A stretch of DNA of 64,000 nucleotides from Wansuia hejianensis (GCF_014337215.1 NZ_CP060635.1:2617501-2681500); one strand, 5' to 3'; numbered from the stretch's first letter, positions 16,615 through 26,086 are shown. Notes: generated by a model from the sequence alone, not told the origin. Numbers and translations: made by a program.

Positions 16615-16639
16615 CCGGGCCTGTATGAAACAGGTCCGG
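16615..16639 (-). terminator. Intrinsic terminator of the polysaccharide deacetylase gene
   Basis: The minus strand reads CCGGACCTG, a short loop, then CAGGCCCGG followed by TTTTTTG. It starts 20 bases after the deacetylase stop codon. Confidence 0.85.
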
Positions 16640-16658
16640 TTCTCACCATCATTATTAT

Positions 16659-18170
16659 TTATCCCAGATTATACAGGGACGCATCTGTCGGGCGCTTCGG
16701 ATCAATCACTGACGCTGCGTCGATCAGGTCGCTGACCTTATCGTTGCCTCCGTAAACCGCCTCCCACAGACGGTATCCATCCAGATTCCTTCTGCCCATT
16801 CTCAGGAAGAGATCTCCTATCTGCACAAAATATTGAGTGGAATCCACGTTGCAGTAAATATCAAACCCTTTGCTTTTCAGATACTGGAACTTTTCTGTTG
16901 ACGCATATTCCTCATTCCAGGCGGCCAGATCCTGCCCATGAGCAAAGATGATCCTGTCACTTCCGCCGATCAGCGGCGCCACATAATCCAGCCACTTCTG
17001 AGTATCCGTCTGCAGCCATTCCATATCTGCATCCCCTATCCGAATGTGGCCCCAGGTGTGGCTTGCGAACTTCCAGCCGTCGGCCTTCAGGCACTCAGCC
17101 ACTTCTTTTGCTTTTGCACATTCTTCATCCCAGTTAAACTCCGGATGGGCGTTCAGCCAGGCTTCCTGATCCGCGCCCAGATCTACTCTGTCCCGATAGC
17201 AGTAATCCGTGCGGTAACCCAGTATTCCATTATATCCAGTTAAGGCAATGGTCCCCTTGGCGCCCTTGTAGGAGAAATCCGGATGAACCTCCAGAAAATC
17301 ATCCAGAAGAGGAACGCAGTCATAAGAACCAGTCACTGTTGTTCCGTCTGCCTGGACATATTCACAGGTTGGCTTGCCATCTTCGCCGATGATCATCCGG
17401 GTGGCAGTCCCCCGCCCGTCATAGCTGTGATAATAGCTCAGATCATCCAGGGACATCACAAACGGTATCTTCCCCTGGGGAAGCATGATGTTTTTCGCCG
17501 TGACGTGAACCGTTCCGTTCTCATCGGTGGTCTTATCCACCATATCGTCCAGATCCACGAGCACATAACCCCTGTCATACATCTGCTGAATAATCGCATT
17601 AAATTCATCTACTGTGGTCATCCACTGGCAGAACCCGGCCGTGGCATTATTCCAGCTCTCACTGTCCGTCAGTGAGAATCCTCTCTCAGGGTCCACCACC
17701 AGAGAGTGGAAGAATATATGTGTCACTTTCTCAGGCGGAGTCGCGACCAAATTGCTTCTCTTCGTCTCAAAATCTGCAACCATCGTGATAATATCCGCAT
17801 CCTGATCAGCCCCTTCAATGCTGTTCAGAAGTTCAATCGCCCCGTCATAATCATACTGTGTTGCCAGCATGCTGGCCTGATTCATCAGGTCCTCTTTACC
17901 CCCTGCCACAACCCCGCCCGAAGGCGTTGAAGACGAACTGGACGAACTGCTGCCGGAACTGCTCCCCTGCTCCCCGGAAGAAGTGCTGACTGAATCTGAC
18001 GTGCTGCCTGATCCTTTCTTCTTAAGCTTATCCGGTCCTCCGGTCAACACCCAGATCGCCACTATAAGCACAACTACCAGAACGCACAACAGAACAGATT
18101 TCAGAATCAAAGCATTCCGTCTTTTTCGCCGTTTCATCTCTCTGCGGCTCATTGGTTTCTTTGAACTCAT
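16659..18170 (-). CDS. Membrane-anchored polysaccharide deacetylase-family protein
   Basis: The 503-residue protein has a basic cytoplasmic tail (KKPMSRREMKRRKRR), one membrane segment (LLCVLVVVLIVAIWVL), a serine/glycine-rich spacer (about residues 52-90), and a TPR-like helical pair (ATQYDYDGAIELLNSIEGAD). A NodB-type domain follows from about residue 150. Metal-site candidates are SLDDLSYY, in place of the usual TFDDG, and SHTWGH with an H-x3-H pair. It probably deacetylates or otherwise processes cell-envelope glycan outside the membrane. The altered first motif makes substrate and activity uncertain. It is a single-gene unit with its own promoter and terminator. Confidence 0.82.
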   Translation of the reverse strand: MSSKKPMSRREMKRRKRRNALILKSVLLCVLVVVLIVAIWVLTGGPDKLKKKGSGSTSDSVSTSSGEQGSSSGSSSSSSSSTPSGGVVAGGKEDLMNQASMLATQYDYDGAIELLNSIEGADQDADIITMVADFETKRSNLVATPPEKVTHIFFHSLVVDPERGFSLTDSESWNNATAGFCQWMTTVDEFNAIIQQMYDRGYVLVDLDDMVDKTTDENGTVHVTAKNIMLPQGKIPFVMSLDDLSYYHSYDGRGTATRMIIGEDGKPTCEYVQADGTTVTGSYDCVPLLDDFLEVHPDFSYKGAKGTIALTGYNGILGYRTDYCYRDRVDLGADQEAWLNAHPEFNWDEECAKAKEVAECLKADGWKFASHTWGHIRIGDADMEWLQTDTQKWLDYVAPLIGGSDRIIFAHGQDLAAWNEEYASTEKFQYLKSKGFDIYCNVDSTQYFVQIGDLFLRMGRRNLDGYRLWEAVYGGNDKVSDLIDAASVIDPKRPTDASLYNLG

Positions 18171-18207
18171 TTTATACCCTCCTGAAGTAAAACAAACAAT
18201 ATAATAT

Positions 18208-18236
18208 ATTTTATCTCATGTCTCTACAAATGTCGA
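18208..18236 (-). promoter_or_regulatory. Promoter of the polysaccharide deacetylase gene
   Basis: On the minus strand TCGACA (18231-18236) and TAAAAT (18208-18213) are 17 bases apart, about 38 bases before the start codon and its GGAGGG site. Confidence 0.55.
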
Positions 18237-18290
18237 GCATATTTATAAAATTAAAGATTTCTTCAAGGGTTGGTAAGGGTTTCGCAATGA

Positions 18291-19061
18291 TTAGGAGTGC
18301 CGCTGCATATGCGCCATGTACATCAGCACCGCCGCCGCCACTGCGGCGTTCAGAGATTCCACCTGTCCCTCCATCGGTATCCGGATCAGGCAGTCACAGC
18401 TTTCCGCCAGCTCTTCACTGAGCCCTTTGGCTTCATTGCCTATTAAAAAAGCGCTGCCGCCGGTATAATCTTCCTCGCTGTAAAAATGATTCCCGCGCAG
18501 ATGGGCCGCAAAGGTGCGGATACCCGATGCTTTCAGCCAATTAACCGCATCTTCCGGCTGATCTTCATAGATAAAAGGCACTCTGAAGATAGACCCCATC
18601 GTCGAACGGATCGTCTTCGGGTGGAATAAATCCACACACTTCCTGCTGAGAATCACACCTGTCACACCGGCTCCCTCTGCAGTACGCAGAATCGTTCCCA
18701 CATTTCCGGGGTCCTGCAAGTCTTCCAGCACCAGAAGCAGCGGGTGATCTGTCCTGAGCAGATCCTCCCTCTCATAAGAAGGCATCCTCAGGACTGTCAG
18801 AATTCCCTGCGGAGTCTGGGTATCACACATACGCCCAAAAACACGGTCATCCACTATCTCATAGGATATCCCTTCCAACAGAGCTCTATTCTCGTTTTCA
18901 AACGAAGATGCCACATACACCTTTTCCCTCAGCTCAGGCGGCGCCTCCCGGAATAGCTTCACTCCTTCTGCCGTAAATAATCCCAGCTCACGGCGAAGCC
19001 TGGCTTTTGTATTCAATTGAAGAATCTGTTTAACCTGCGCATTACTGCTGCTCGTTATCAT
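18291..19061 (-). CDS. SpoU/TrmH-family RNA 2'-O-methyltransferase
   Basis: The 256-residue protein has an N-terminal substrate-binding domain and a SPOUT catalytic domain. The three SpoU motifs are clear: LEDLQDPGNVGTILRTAEG, FLIGNEAKGLSEEL and IRIPMEGQVESLNAAVAAA, which form the knotted SAM site. It methylates a ribose 2'-OH in rRNA or tRNA; the closest named group is the 23S rRNA guanosine RlmB/YsgA-like enzymes, but the target nucleotide cannot be predicted. AGGAG lies 5 bases before the start. The long palindrome at 19089-19186 separates it from pfkA. Confidence 0.9.
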   Translation of the reverse strand: MITSSSNAQVKQILQLNTKARLRRELGLFTAEGVKLFREAPPELREKVYVASSFENENRALLEGISYEIVDDRVFGRMCDTQTPQGILTVLRMPSYEREDLLRTDHPLLLVLEDLQDPGNVGTILRTAEGAGVTGVILSRKCVDLFHPKTIRSTMGSIFRVPFIYEDQPEDAVNWLKASGIRTFAAHLRGNHFYSEEDYTGGSAFLIGNEAKGLSEELAESCDCLIRIPMEGQVESLNAAVAAAVLMYMAHMQRHS

Positions 19062-19088
19062 AAAAACTCCTGTATGTTATTTCGATGA

Positions 19089-19186
19089 GGGGGATGGGTT
19101 CCCGGACGGACACTTTGCGCAGAAACCCGCGGGCCTCTGCCCCTCTGGGCCGCTTCGCGGCATGTCCGTCCGGGAACCCATCCCCC
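19089..19186. repeat. Long palindromic hairpin element between pfkA and the SpoU gene
   Basis: Two perfectly complementary 24-base arms lie at 19089-19112 and 19163-19186 (outer tip GGGGGATGGGTTCCCGGACG). They enclose a 50-base GC-rich centre with further self-complementarity (CCGCG and CGCGG). No T-tract follows, so it is not a normal intrinsic terminator. The outer motif (GAGGGGG, then CCCGGACG) recurs at the tips of the repeat at 60 kb. Confidence 0.85.
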
Positions 19187-19196
19187 GTGAACCAAT

Positions 19197-20189
19197 CTAT
19201 TTTACGTAATTATAAGACAATGCCTTTGCTATTTCAAACTGATATTCTGGAATGGTCTTCTGCATTGCCAGGGCTTCATTAATATCGAAATCTACGTATT
19301 CTCCGTTTTTATAGCCTACGATCCTCTTATTCTTGCCCGCGATCAGCAGATCTACCGCGTAGGCCCCCATGATCGACGCATATACCCTGTCTTTGCAGGT
19401 GGGGCTTCCGCCTCGCTGCATGTGACCGAGGATGGTGGCGCGGGTCTCGATACCCGTTGCGGCTTCGATCCGCTTGGCCATGGCCTGGGAATGGCCGATT
19501 CCCTCCGCGTTGATGATGATATGATGCTTTTTGCCTCTTTTCCGGTTCTCTATGATGTTATTGATGATCTTCTGCTCGTCATAGTCATATTTCTCCGGAA
19601 GCAGAATATCCTCGGCGCCGTTGGCGATGCCACACCAGAGGGCGATATAGCCGGCGTTCCTGCCCATGACCTCTATGATGCTGCATCGCTCATGAGAGGT
19701 GGAGGTGTCCCGCACCTTGTCGATGGCCTCCATCGCTGTGTTGACAGCCGTATCAAAACCAATGGTATATTCCGTACAGGCGATATCCAAGTCTATGGTA
19801 CCCGGCACGCCCACAGTATTCACTCCCAGACTGGCCAGCTTCTGAGCTCCGGCGAACGACCCGTCTCCTCCGATGACCACAAGGCCATCAATACCAAATT
19901 TACGGCAGGTCTCCACTGCCTTTTTCTGGCCCTCTTCCGTGCGCATCTCCGCACATCGGGCTGTATAGAGAATTGTTCCTCCGCGTTCGATTGTATCCGA
20001 TACATCCTTGGCGCTCAGGTCGATGATCTCTTCATTCATCAGACCGTCATAGCCCTTCAGGATGCCTTTCATCTGAACTCCCTGCCCCAGTCCCCGGCGG
20101 ACCGCCGCACGGATTGCCGCATTCATCCCCGGAGCGTCGCCTCCGCTGGTCAGAACGCCGATTGTCTTAACCTTGCTTGTTGTCGCCAT
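19197..20189 (-). CDS. pfkA: 6-phosphofructokinase (ATP-type PfkA)
   Basis: The 330-residue enzyme phosphorylates fructose 6-phosphate in glycolysis. It shows the ATP-binding GGDGSFAGAQKL (glycine rather than the aspartate of PPi-dependent forms), TIDLDIACTEYTIGFDT with the catalytic aspartate, MGRNAGYIALW and HMQRGGSPTCKDR. The motif after the catalytic aspartate is TIDLD where most PfkA proteins have TIDND. GGAGG 7 bases before MATTSK sets the start. It follows dnaE with an 88-base gap, probably in one transcript. Confidence 0.95.
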   Translation of the reverse strand: MATTSKVKTIGVLTSGGDAPGMNAAIRAAVRRGLGQGVQMKGILKGYDGLMNEEIIDLSAKDVSDTIERGGTILYTARCAEMRTEEGQKKAVETCRKFGIDGLVVIGGDGSFAGAQKLASLGVNTVGVPGTIDLDIACTEYTIGFDTAVNTAMEAIDKVRDTSTSHERCSIIEVMGRNAGYIALWCGIANGAEDILLPEKYDYDEQKIINNIIENRKRGKKHHIIINAEGIGHSQAMAKRIEAATGIETRATILGHMQRGGSPTCKDRVYASIMGAYAVDLLIAGKNKRIVGYKNGEYVDFDINEALAMQKTIPEYQFEIAKALSYNYVK

Positions 20190-20277
20190 CTGTACTCCTC
20201 CATACTCTGACATGTTTCCCTTTATTCCGCGGATCCTTCATGTCAATCTCTCACTCTAACCAAAATCCATTCTCATT

Positions 20278-23200
20278 CTAATGCATTTTTCCGCGTTTTT
20301 CAATGCCCTTTTCTACAAGTTTCACGTTTCCAGTGCCGTAATGTTCAGCCAGAATATCCAATAACTCTGGCCCGGCATCCACGCTTCTGCTGCCCGTCAG
20401 GCGCTTCATGGCTTTTTCCGACCGGATATACAGGACGACGCTGTCTTTCCCGTCCGACTCCCTGAGAAGCTCGTACAGGCCGGCAACCTCCTGTTCATAT
20501 GCCTGCCGGTCTGGAAATTGTATCCAGAGTTCCCGCCGGGTATCGTCAAAGGGATAGATCCGTTCCAGGATCAGCTTGCTGGCCTTTTCCTCTTCAACCG
20601 ATACTCTTCCCTCTATAAAAACTTTCGCGTCCTCGGATATAAGCTCTGCGTTCCGCTCATAATCCTTGGGAAACACTATGACTTCCACAGTCCCTACCAG
20701 ATCTTCAACCGTAAGAAATGCCATGGTCTTATTATTCTTTGTATACTTTACGGTTTTATCCGTAATCATGCCGCCAATTATTTCTTTTGCCCCGTCCATT
20801 ACTTTCGGATAACCTGATTCCTCATCGGGAAGGAAGTCTGTGGTCACCACGGAGATATTCTTTTTCCACTTTTCAGCATATTCCTCCAGCGGATGACCGC
20901 TGATATAAATTCCGATCACTTCTTTTTCAAATGCGAGTTTTTCTTCTTTTCCAAATTCCCCCACATTCGGAAGCTGGATGTCAAAGGCGTCCCGGTTGTC
21001 TTCCGGCATCAGTTCAAAAAGGCTCATCTGGCCTGTCAGAGAATTCTTCTTCTCCTGGCTGACCCTGTCAAGCACCTGGGCATATACCTGCATAAACTGT
21101 TTTCTCGTGCCTCCCAGGCTGTCAAATGCGCCGGATTTGATGAAGTTTTCCAGCGTGCGCTTGTTCACTTCTTTGCCGCTGAGTCGCTCGCAGAAGTCCC
21201 GCAGGCTGTCAAAGGGGCCGTTTTCTGTCCGTTCTGCCGCGATGGCCTCCATCACAGGCTTGCCGATCCCCTTAATCGCTGAAAGGGCATAGCGGATACT
21301 TCCGCCTTCCACCGAAAAGACTCCCTCGCTCCGGTTGATATCCGGGGGCAGGATCTGAATCCCCATCTGGCGGCAGTTCAATATATATTCAGAAACCTTG
21401 CCTGGATTTTCAATGCAGGAGGTCATGAGAGCAGCCATAAATTCCACAGGATAATAATATTTCAGCCAGGCGGTCTGGTATGAGACAATCGCGTAGGCTG
21501 CCGCGTGGGACTTATTAAACGCGTATTTCGCAAAATCGATCATATCATCATATATTTTATTGGCAGTCTTTTCGTCTATTCCCCTGGAAATACATCCGGG
21601 CACTCCCTCCTCCGGGCTGCCGTAGACGAAATTCTGACGCTCTTTTTCCATGACTGCGGCTTTCTTCTTGGACATGGCCCGGCGCACCAGGTCGCTCCGG
21701 CCCAGCGTATATCCGGCCAGGTCCCGCACAATCTGCATAACCTGCTCCTGATAGACGATACAGCCGTAGGTTGGCTCCAGAATGGGCTTCAGCTGCGGAC
21801 AGTCATAGTGCACAGCCTCCGGATGATTCTTTCCCTTGATATACTGGGGGATGAAATCCATAGGACCGGGCCGATACAGGGAAATTCCTGCGATGATATC
21901 CTCCAGGTTCTGAGGCTTCAGCTCCTTCATAAAACTTTTCATTCCGCCGGATTCCAGCTGGAAAACTCCCTCGCACTTACCGGTACCGATCATCTGCAGG
22001 ACCTGGGGATCGTTAAAGTCTATATTCATCATGTCGATTTCATGACCGCAGCTTTTCTCAGCCAGCTTCTGGGCATTTTGAATCACCGTCAGGGTTCGCA
22101 GACCCAGGAAATCCATCTTCAGAAGCCCCAACTCCTCCAAAGTTGTCATCGTGAACTGTGTGGTGATCGTCCCATCGGACGCCCGGGACAGAGGAACGTA
22201 TTCATCCACAGACTTCTGCGAGATCACCACGCCGGCCGCATGCATGGAAGTATGCCTTGGCAGGCCCTCCAGGCGCTTTGCCATATCAATCAGATGGTGA
22301 ATCTGCTCATCTCCCTCATAGAGCTTCTTCAGCTCTCCATTCATCTTAAGAGCCTTGTCAATCGTGATATTCAGCTCATTGGGTACCATTTTGGCAATGA
22401 CATCCACCTGGGCGTAGGGCATATCCAACACTCTTCCCACATCCCGGATCACGCCCCTGGCTGCCAGCGTACCGAAGGTGACGATCTGCACCACCCGATC
22501 CTTGCCGTACTTGCGCACCACATAGTCAATAACCTCCTGCCGCCTTTCAAAGCAGAAATCCACGTCGATATCAGGCATGGATACCCGCTCCGGATTCAGA
22601 AACCGTTCAAACAGCAGATTGTATTTCATGGGGTCCAGCAGCGTAATCCCCAGAGTATATGAAACCAGGCTGCCCGCGGCGCTTCCCCGGCCGGGGCCTA
22701 CGATAATATCATGGTCTCTTGCAAATTTTATAAAATCCCATACAATCAGAAAATAATCCACATAACCCATGGTTCTGATCGTGTTCAACTCATAATCCAG
22801 ACGCTCCTGCAGTTCATCCGTCACAGGCTGGTAACACCGTTCCAGGCCCTCCCGGCAGAGCTTCACCAGATACTCCCAGGAAGAATACCCATCCGGGACA
22901 TCATACTTGGGCAGCTTAGTCACCCCGAATTCAATCTCCACATGACAGCGGTCGGCTATCTTCTGGGTGTTCTCCAGGGCCTGCAGGGCATAGGGGAACA
23001 GCTGCGCCATCTCCTCCGGGGATTTTACATAGTATTGCCCCCCCTCATAGCGCATCCGGTTCTCATCCGCAAGCTTCTTGCCGGTCTGTATACACAGCAG
23101 GATATCGTGGGCGCCTGCGTCCTCCGCATAAGTATAGTGGACGTCGTTGGTGGCCACCAGCTCTATGCCTGTCTCCTGGCTCAGCCGCAGAAGCTGCGGA

Positions 23201-23760
23201 TTGACCATCTGCTGCTCCGGAATTCCGTGGTCCTGCAGCTCCAGAAAGAAATTCCCTTTTCCAAAAATCCGCTCATACCGGAGGGCCGCCTTCTTCGCCT
23301 CCTCATACATATTCCTCGCCAGGCTCCTGGCCACTTCGCCGGCCAGACAGGCGGACAGGGCGATAATGCCCTCGTGGTACTGCTCCAGCACCTCCAAATC
23401 CACCCTCGGCTTATAATAAAAGCCCTCTACGAAGCCTTTTGACACAATCTTCATGAGATTGGCATAGCCCCGGTTATTCTCCGCCAGCAGCACCAGATGA
23501 TAATACCGGTCGTCCCCGCTTCCGGCCTCCCGGTCAAAACGGGAGCCGGGGGCCACATATACCTCACAGCCGATGACCGGATTAATCCCCGCCTCCTTCG
23601 CCGCCCTATAAAAATCAATGCAACCATACATAACCCCATGGTCTGTGATGGCTGCACTGTTCATACCGAGTTCTTTCACCCGGGCAACATATTCTTTAAT
23701 TTTGTTGGAACCGTCCAACAGACTGTATTCTGTATGTACATGCAGATGTGTAAAACTCAT
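20278..23760 (-). CDS. dnaE: DNA polymerase III alpha subunit (DnaE)
   Basis: The 1160-residue replicative polymerase has the PHP domain at the N-terminus (HLHVHTEYSLLDG, AITDHGVMYG). The C-family palm follows with GPGRGSAAGSLVSY and MPDIDVDFCFERR, which holds two catalytic aspartates. Then come the fingers, a helix-hairpin-helix region and a C-terminal OB-fold (IIGGMITDKTVKYTKN, TVEVIVFPKDY). It lacks an exonuclease insertion, as expected of DnaE; PolC would be encoded elsewhere. Its ATG overlaps the stop of the upstream methyltransferase gene by 4 bases (ATGA), so the longer in-frame start was rejected. Confidence 0.97.
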   Translation of the reverse strand: MSFTHLHVHTEYSLLDGSNKIKEYVARVKELGMNSAAITDHGVMYGCIDFYRAAKEAGINPVIGCEVYVAPGSRFDREAGSGDDRYYHLVLLAENNRGYANLMKIVSKGFVEGFYYKPRVDLEVLEQYHEGIIALSACLAGEVARSLARNMYEEAKKAALRYERIFGKGNFFLELQDHGIPEQQMVNPQLLRLSQETGIELVATNDVHYTYAEDAGAHDILLCIQTGKKLADENRMRYEGGQYYVKSPEEMAQLFPYALQALENTQKIADRCHVEIEFGVTKLPKYDVPDGYSSWEYLVKLCREGLERCYQPVTDELQERLDYELNTIRTMGYVDYFLIVWDFIKFARDHDIIVGPGRGSAAGSLVSYTLGITLLDPMKYNLLFERFLNPERVSMPDIDVDFCFERRQEVIDYVVRKYGKDRVVQIVTFGTLAARGVIRDVGRVLDMPYAQVDVIAKMVPNELNITIDKALKMNGELKKLYEGDEQIHHLIDMAKRLEGLPRHTSMHAAGVVISQKSVDEYVPLSRASDGTITTQFTMTTLEELGLLKMDFLGLRTLTVIQNAQKLAEKSCGHEIDMMNIDFNDPQVLQMIGTGKCEGVFQLESGGMKSFMKELKPQNLEDIIAGISLYRPGPMDFIPQYIKGKNHPEAVHYDCPQLKPILEPTYGCIVYQEQVMQIVRDLAGYTLGRSDLVRRAMSKKKAAVMEKERQNFVYGSPEEGVPGCISRGIDEKTANKIYDDMIDFAKYAFNKSHAAAYAIVSYQTAWLKYYYPVEFMAALMTSCIENPGKVSEYILNCRQMGIQILPPDINRSEGVFSVEGGSIRYALSAIKGIGKPVMEAIAAERTENGPFDSLRDFCERLSGKEVNKRTLENFIKSGAFDSLGGTRKQFMQVYAQVLDRVSQEKKNSLTGQMSLFELMPEDNRDAFDIQLPNVGEFGKEEKLAFEKEVIGIYISGHPLEEYAEKWKKNISVVTTDFLPDEESGYPKVMDGAKEIIGGMITDKTVKYTKNNKTMAFLTVEDLVGTVEVIVFPKDYERNAELISEDAKVFIEGRVSVEEEKASKLILERIYPFDDTRRELWIQFPDRQAYEQEVAGLYELLRESDGKDSVVLYIRSEKAMKRLTGSRSVDAGPELLDILAEHYGTGNVKLVEKGIEKRGKMH

Positions 23761-24347
23761 TCTTCTTCCTTCTTCACTAACACATTCAGCCACTGTCTGT
23801 CTGAAATATCCTGCCGGACATCGTCCGTGGTCCAGATATCCAGAATCTCAGCGTTGTCAAACTGGGACATAAGCCTCCGGATTCCTGACTTCGTATAATC
23901 ACAGTAATACCGTCCTCCGTACATGCCGTCACGGTCTCCCTCATATACAGAAAAATAAAGGATTCCGCCCGGTTTCAGCGCCGCAAGAACCTTCTTCATA
24001 ATATCCGGCATCTCATCCGAGGGCACATGCAGCAGAGACGCGCAGGCCCAAATCCCGTCAAATACCTCGTCAAAATCCATCTCTTCAAAGGTCAGATGCA
24101 GTACGTCTCCGTCGGTATAAATCTCCGCCAGCTCGCACATCCTCTTCGCCCCGTCCATAGGCGTTACCAGATACCCCTGCTCCTGCAGAGTGACAGTATC
24201 CCTTCCGGACCCGCAGCCCAGATCCAAAACCTCCGCACCCTCCGGCATCAGTTCAATAAACGGCTGCATAACCCCGGTCATATCCAGGTCTATGGTTTGC
24301 TCGTAATACGGTATGGCATACCGTTCATAATAGTCAAGCGAATCCAC
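23757..24347 (-). CDS. Class I SAM-dependent methyltransferase
   Basis: The protein has a Rossmann methyltransferase core with motif I VLDLGCGSGRDTVTL, the acidic motif VTPMDGAKRM and FDGIWACASLLHVP. It ends KKEEE with its stop inside the dnaE start (ATGA overlap). The substrate is unknown. I propose a GTG start at 24347 (VDSLDYYERYAIP) because GGAGGA precedes it by about 9 bases. An ATG at 24386 would add 13 residues rich in Gly/Arg encoded by the Shine-Dalgarno sequence itself and has no site of its own. Translational coupling to dnaE looks real, though no functional link is obvious. Confidence 0.8.
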   Translation of the reverse strand: MDSLDYYERYAIPYYEQTIDLDMTGVMQPFIELMPEGAEVLDLGCGSGRDTVTLQEQGYLVTPMDGAKRMCELAEIYTDGDVLHLTFEEMDFDEVFDGIWACASLLHVPSDEMPDIMKKVLAALKPGGILYFSVYEGDRDGMYGGRYYCDYTKSGIRRLMSQFDNAEILDIWTTDDVRQDISDRQWLNVLVKKEEE

Positions 24348-24516
24348 TGATTGGGTTCCTCCTCGTCCTCCTCGGCTTTCATTCATTGCCTGGTATGCAG
24401 ATACGCAACCGGCAATATTGGATTAAGTATATCATAACCATTCCGGTGAAATCAAGACGGTTACCGCTATTTCTTCATTTAAACATATCAGCCTGCTATC
24501 CTACAGGAAGAAGCTT

Positions 24517-25359
24517 CTACAGCAGCCTTTTAATTCTGCCGCCTTCCTGGATAATTTTACGTTCTTTTAAAAGATGGCCAACCGCTCTCTTAAATGCCGC
24601 CTTTGACAAGCCTAACTCCTGATCGATGACCTGCGGCGAGGCTTTATCATCAAATGGAAGCTCTCCGCCGCCGGCCGCCGCCGCTTCCAGGATTTTCTCC
24701 GCATCTTCATCTATCTGCAAATAGGCTTTTTGCTTTGCGGTAACGGTCAGTTTGCCGTCCTCCCGAACCGCCGCAACACGGAGCTTCAGCTTCTGTCCCA
24801 CTTCGTAGCTCCCCTGGGCGTCCTTTTTGGGAATCAACGCTGAATACCGGTCATCCACCGCAACAAATACGCCGAAATTACCGCTGATCTCATAGATCCT
24901 TCCTTCTACTGAATCACCGATCACATATGGGGATTGGGTCTTCAAATAATGATACACCTTCATGGTGGCGCAAAGCCTCTGGCTCTTGTCAATATAAAGG
25001 GCAGCCAGCACACTGTCACCTGGTTTCACCTTTCCAGTCTGCTCGCGGAAGGGCAGCAGCAGATCCTTTTCCAGTCCCCAGTCCAGGAACGCTCCGATTT
25101 TACCCACTTCCAACACCTGCAGCAGAGCCACTTCTCCCAGATGCAGTTTCGGTTCGCGGACCGTGGCGATCAGGCGGTCTTTGGAATCTTTATACAGAAA
25201 TACTTCAATTTCCGTGCCTTCCTCTGCTCCCTCCGGAACCTGCCTGCCTGGCAGAAGTACGCGCTCCTTTTCTGATTCCTCTGCCGATTCAGCCAGATAT
25301 ACGCCAAATTCCACCTTTTTCACTACCCTCAGTAACTGCCTTTTTCCCAATTCTAACAT
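24517..25359 (-). CDS. CvfB-like S1-domain RNA-binding protein
   Basis: The 280-residue protein has the CvfB/YitL layout: three S1-like OB folds (about residues 1-65, 70-135 and 145-210, the last with IYEISGNFGVFVAVDDRYSALIP) and a C-terminal winged helix (LGLSKAAFKRAVGHLLKERK). Homologues bind RNA and influence virulence-gene or growth-related expression in staphylococci. It is followed upstream by the thioesterase gene with a 13-base gap. The 170 bases downstream, up to the methyltransferase start, hold nothing recognisable. Confidence 0.87.
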   Translation of the reverse strand: MLELGKRQLLRVVKKVEFGVYLAESAEESEKERVLLPGRQVPEGAEEGTEIEVFLYKDSKDRLIATVREPKLHLGEVALLQVLEVGKIGAFLDWGLEKDLLLPFREQTGKVKPGDSVLAALYIDKSQRLCATMKVYHYLKTQSPYVIGDSVEGRIYEISGNFGVFVAVDDRYSALIPKKDAQGSYEVGQKLKLRVAAVREDGKLTVTAKQKAYLQIDEDAEKILEAAAAGGGELPFDDKASPQVIDQELGLSKAAFKRAVGHLLKERKIIQEGGRIKRLL

Positions 25360-25372
25360 GTCTTCTCCGTCC

Positions 25373-26086
25373 TTATTCTCTTAATTCCCCAATAAAATAG
25401 GGGTTGCTGTTTTTATCATTTAACGTGACCAGATAACCGCCGTCACATTCGGACAGCTTTGGAAACATCCAGTCCCCCAGATGAGCCTGCATCTTATATT
25501 CAGCCCTCAGCCGTCTCGTGCGGAAGCTTCGCGGAAGGCAGGAAAGTGCCATACGTACATACTGCCCGTTGTTCACATGATGGTTCGTATCCAGTTGGTA
25601 TTCCTGGATCTGGAAGGATGGCAGTTCCTTCCCTCCTTCCGGGAGCCTGATCTTTCTGGAACCAAAATCATCCTTCAGCTTCAGGCCGGGTTCGAGTCCA
25701 TAGGCATCTGCCAGCTCTTCCGGAACCCGTGCCGGACCGCCCTTATCCATATCCATGAGCACCCATTCAGAGTTTGCTCTTGCAACCATCCCGCCGCCAG
25801 GTGTCTCCATGGAATAATTTCTGTATCCCATGCAGCTCCTGAAGCCATACGCCCAGGTGCTTGTCTCCACCGGAGCACCCATTGCCGGATAAGCATCAAT
25901 ATGAATCTGCCAGGCTGCCAGGATCCATGCCAGACGGTGTTCCTCCATCCATTTCAGACCCACGTTTACATCCTCAGCATGGAAATTGCTGCAATCCTGA
26001 AAATAATTAATCAGACTGTAAAGTGTCAGCCTGCCATACTCATCAATCTCACTATAACGGATTCTGCCCGAAAAAGAATACTTCAT
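25373..26086 (-). CDS. Acyl-ACP thioesterase
   Basis: The 237-residue protein is a tandem hot-dog-fold acyl-[acyl-carrier-protein] thioesterase of the FatA/FatB-like family. It would release fatty acids from ACP in the cytoplasm. The second domain carries the catalytic DTNHHVNNGQYV motif (Asp, Asn, His), and the first contains RYSEIDEYGRLTLYSLINYF. AGGAGGG precedes the start. It forms a pair with the CvfB-like gene. Chain-length specificity cannot be read from the sequence. Confidence 0.88.
   Translation of the reverse strand: MKYSFSGRIRYSEIDEYGRLTLYSLINYFQDCSNFHAEDVNVGLKWMEEHRLAWILAAWQIHIDAYPAMGAPVETSTWAYGFRSCMGYRNYSMETPGGGMVARANSEWVLMDMDKGGPARVPEELADAYGLEPGLKLKDDFGSRKIRLPEGGKELPSFQIQEYQLDTNHHVNNGQYVRMALSCLPRSFRTRRLRAEYKMQAHLGDWMFPKLSECDGGYLVTLNDKNSNPYFIGELRE

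Noticed and set aside
19089..19186. Interpretation of the 19-kb palindrome as the pfkA terminator
   Set aside because: It has no T-tract on either strand and the arms are much longer than a normal terminator stem.
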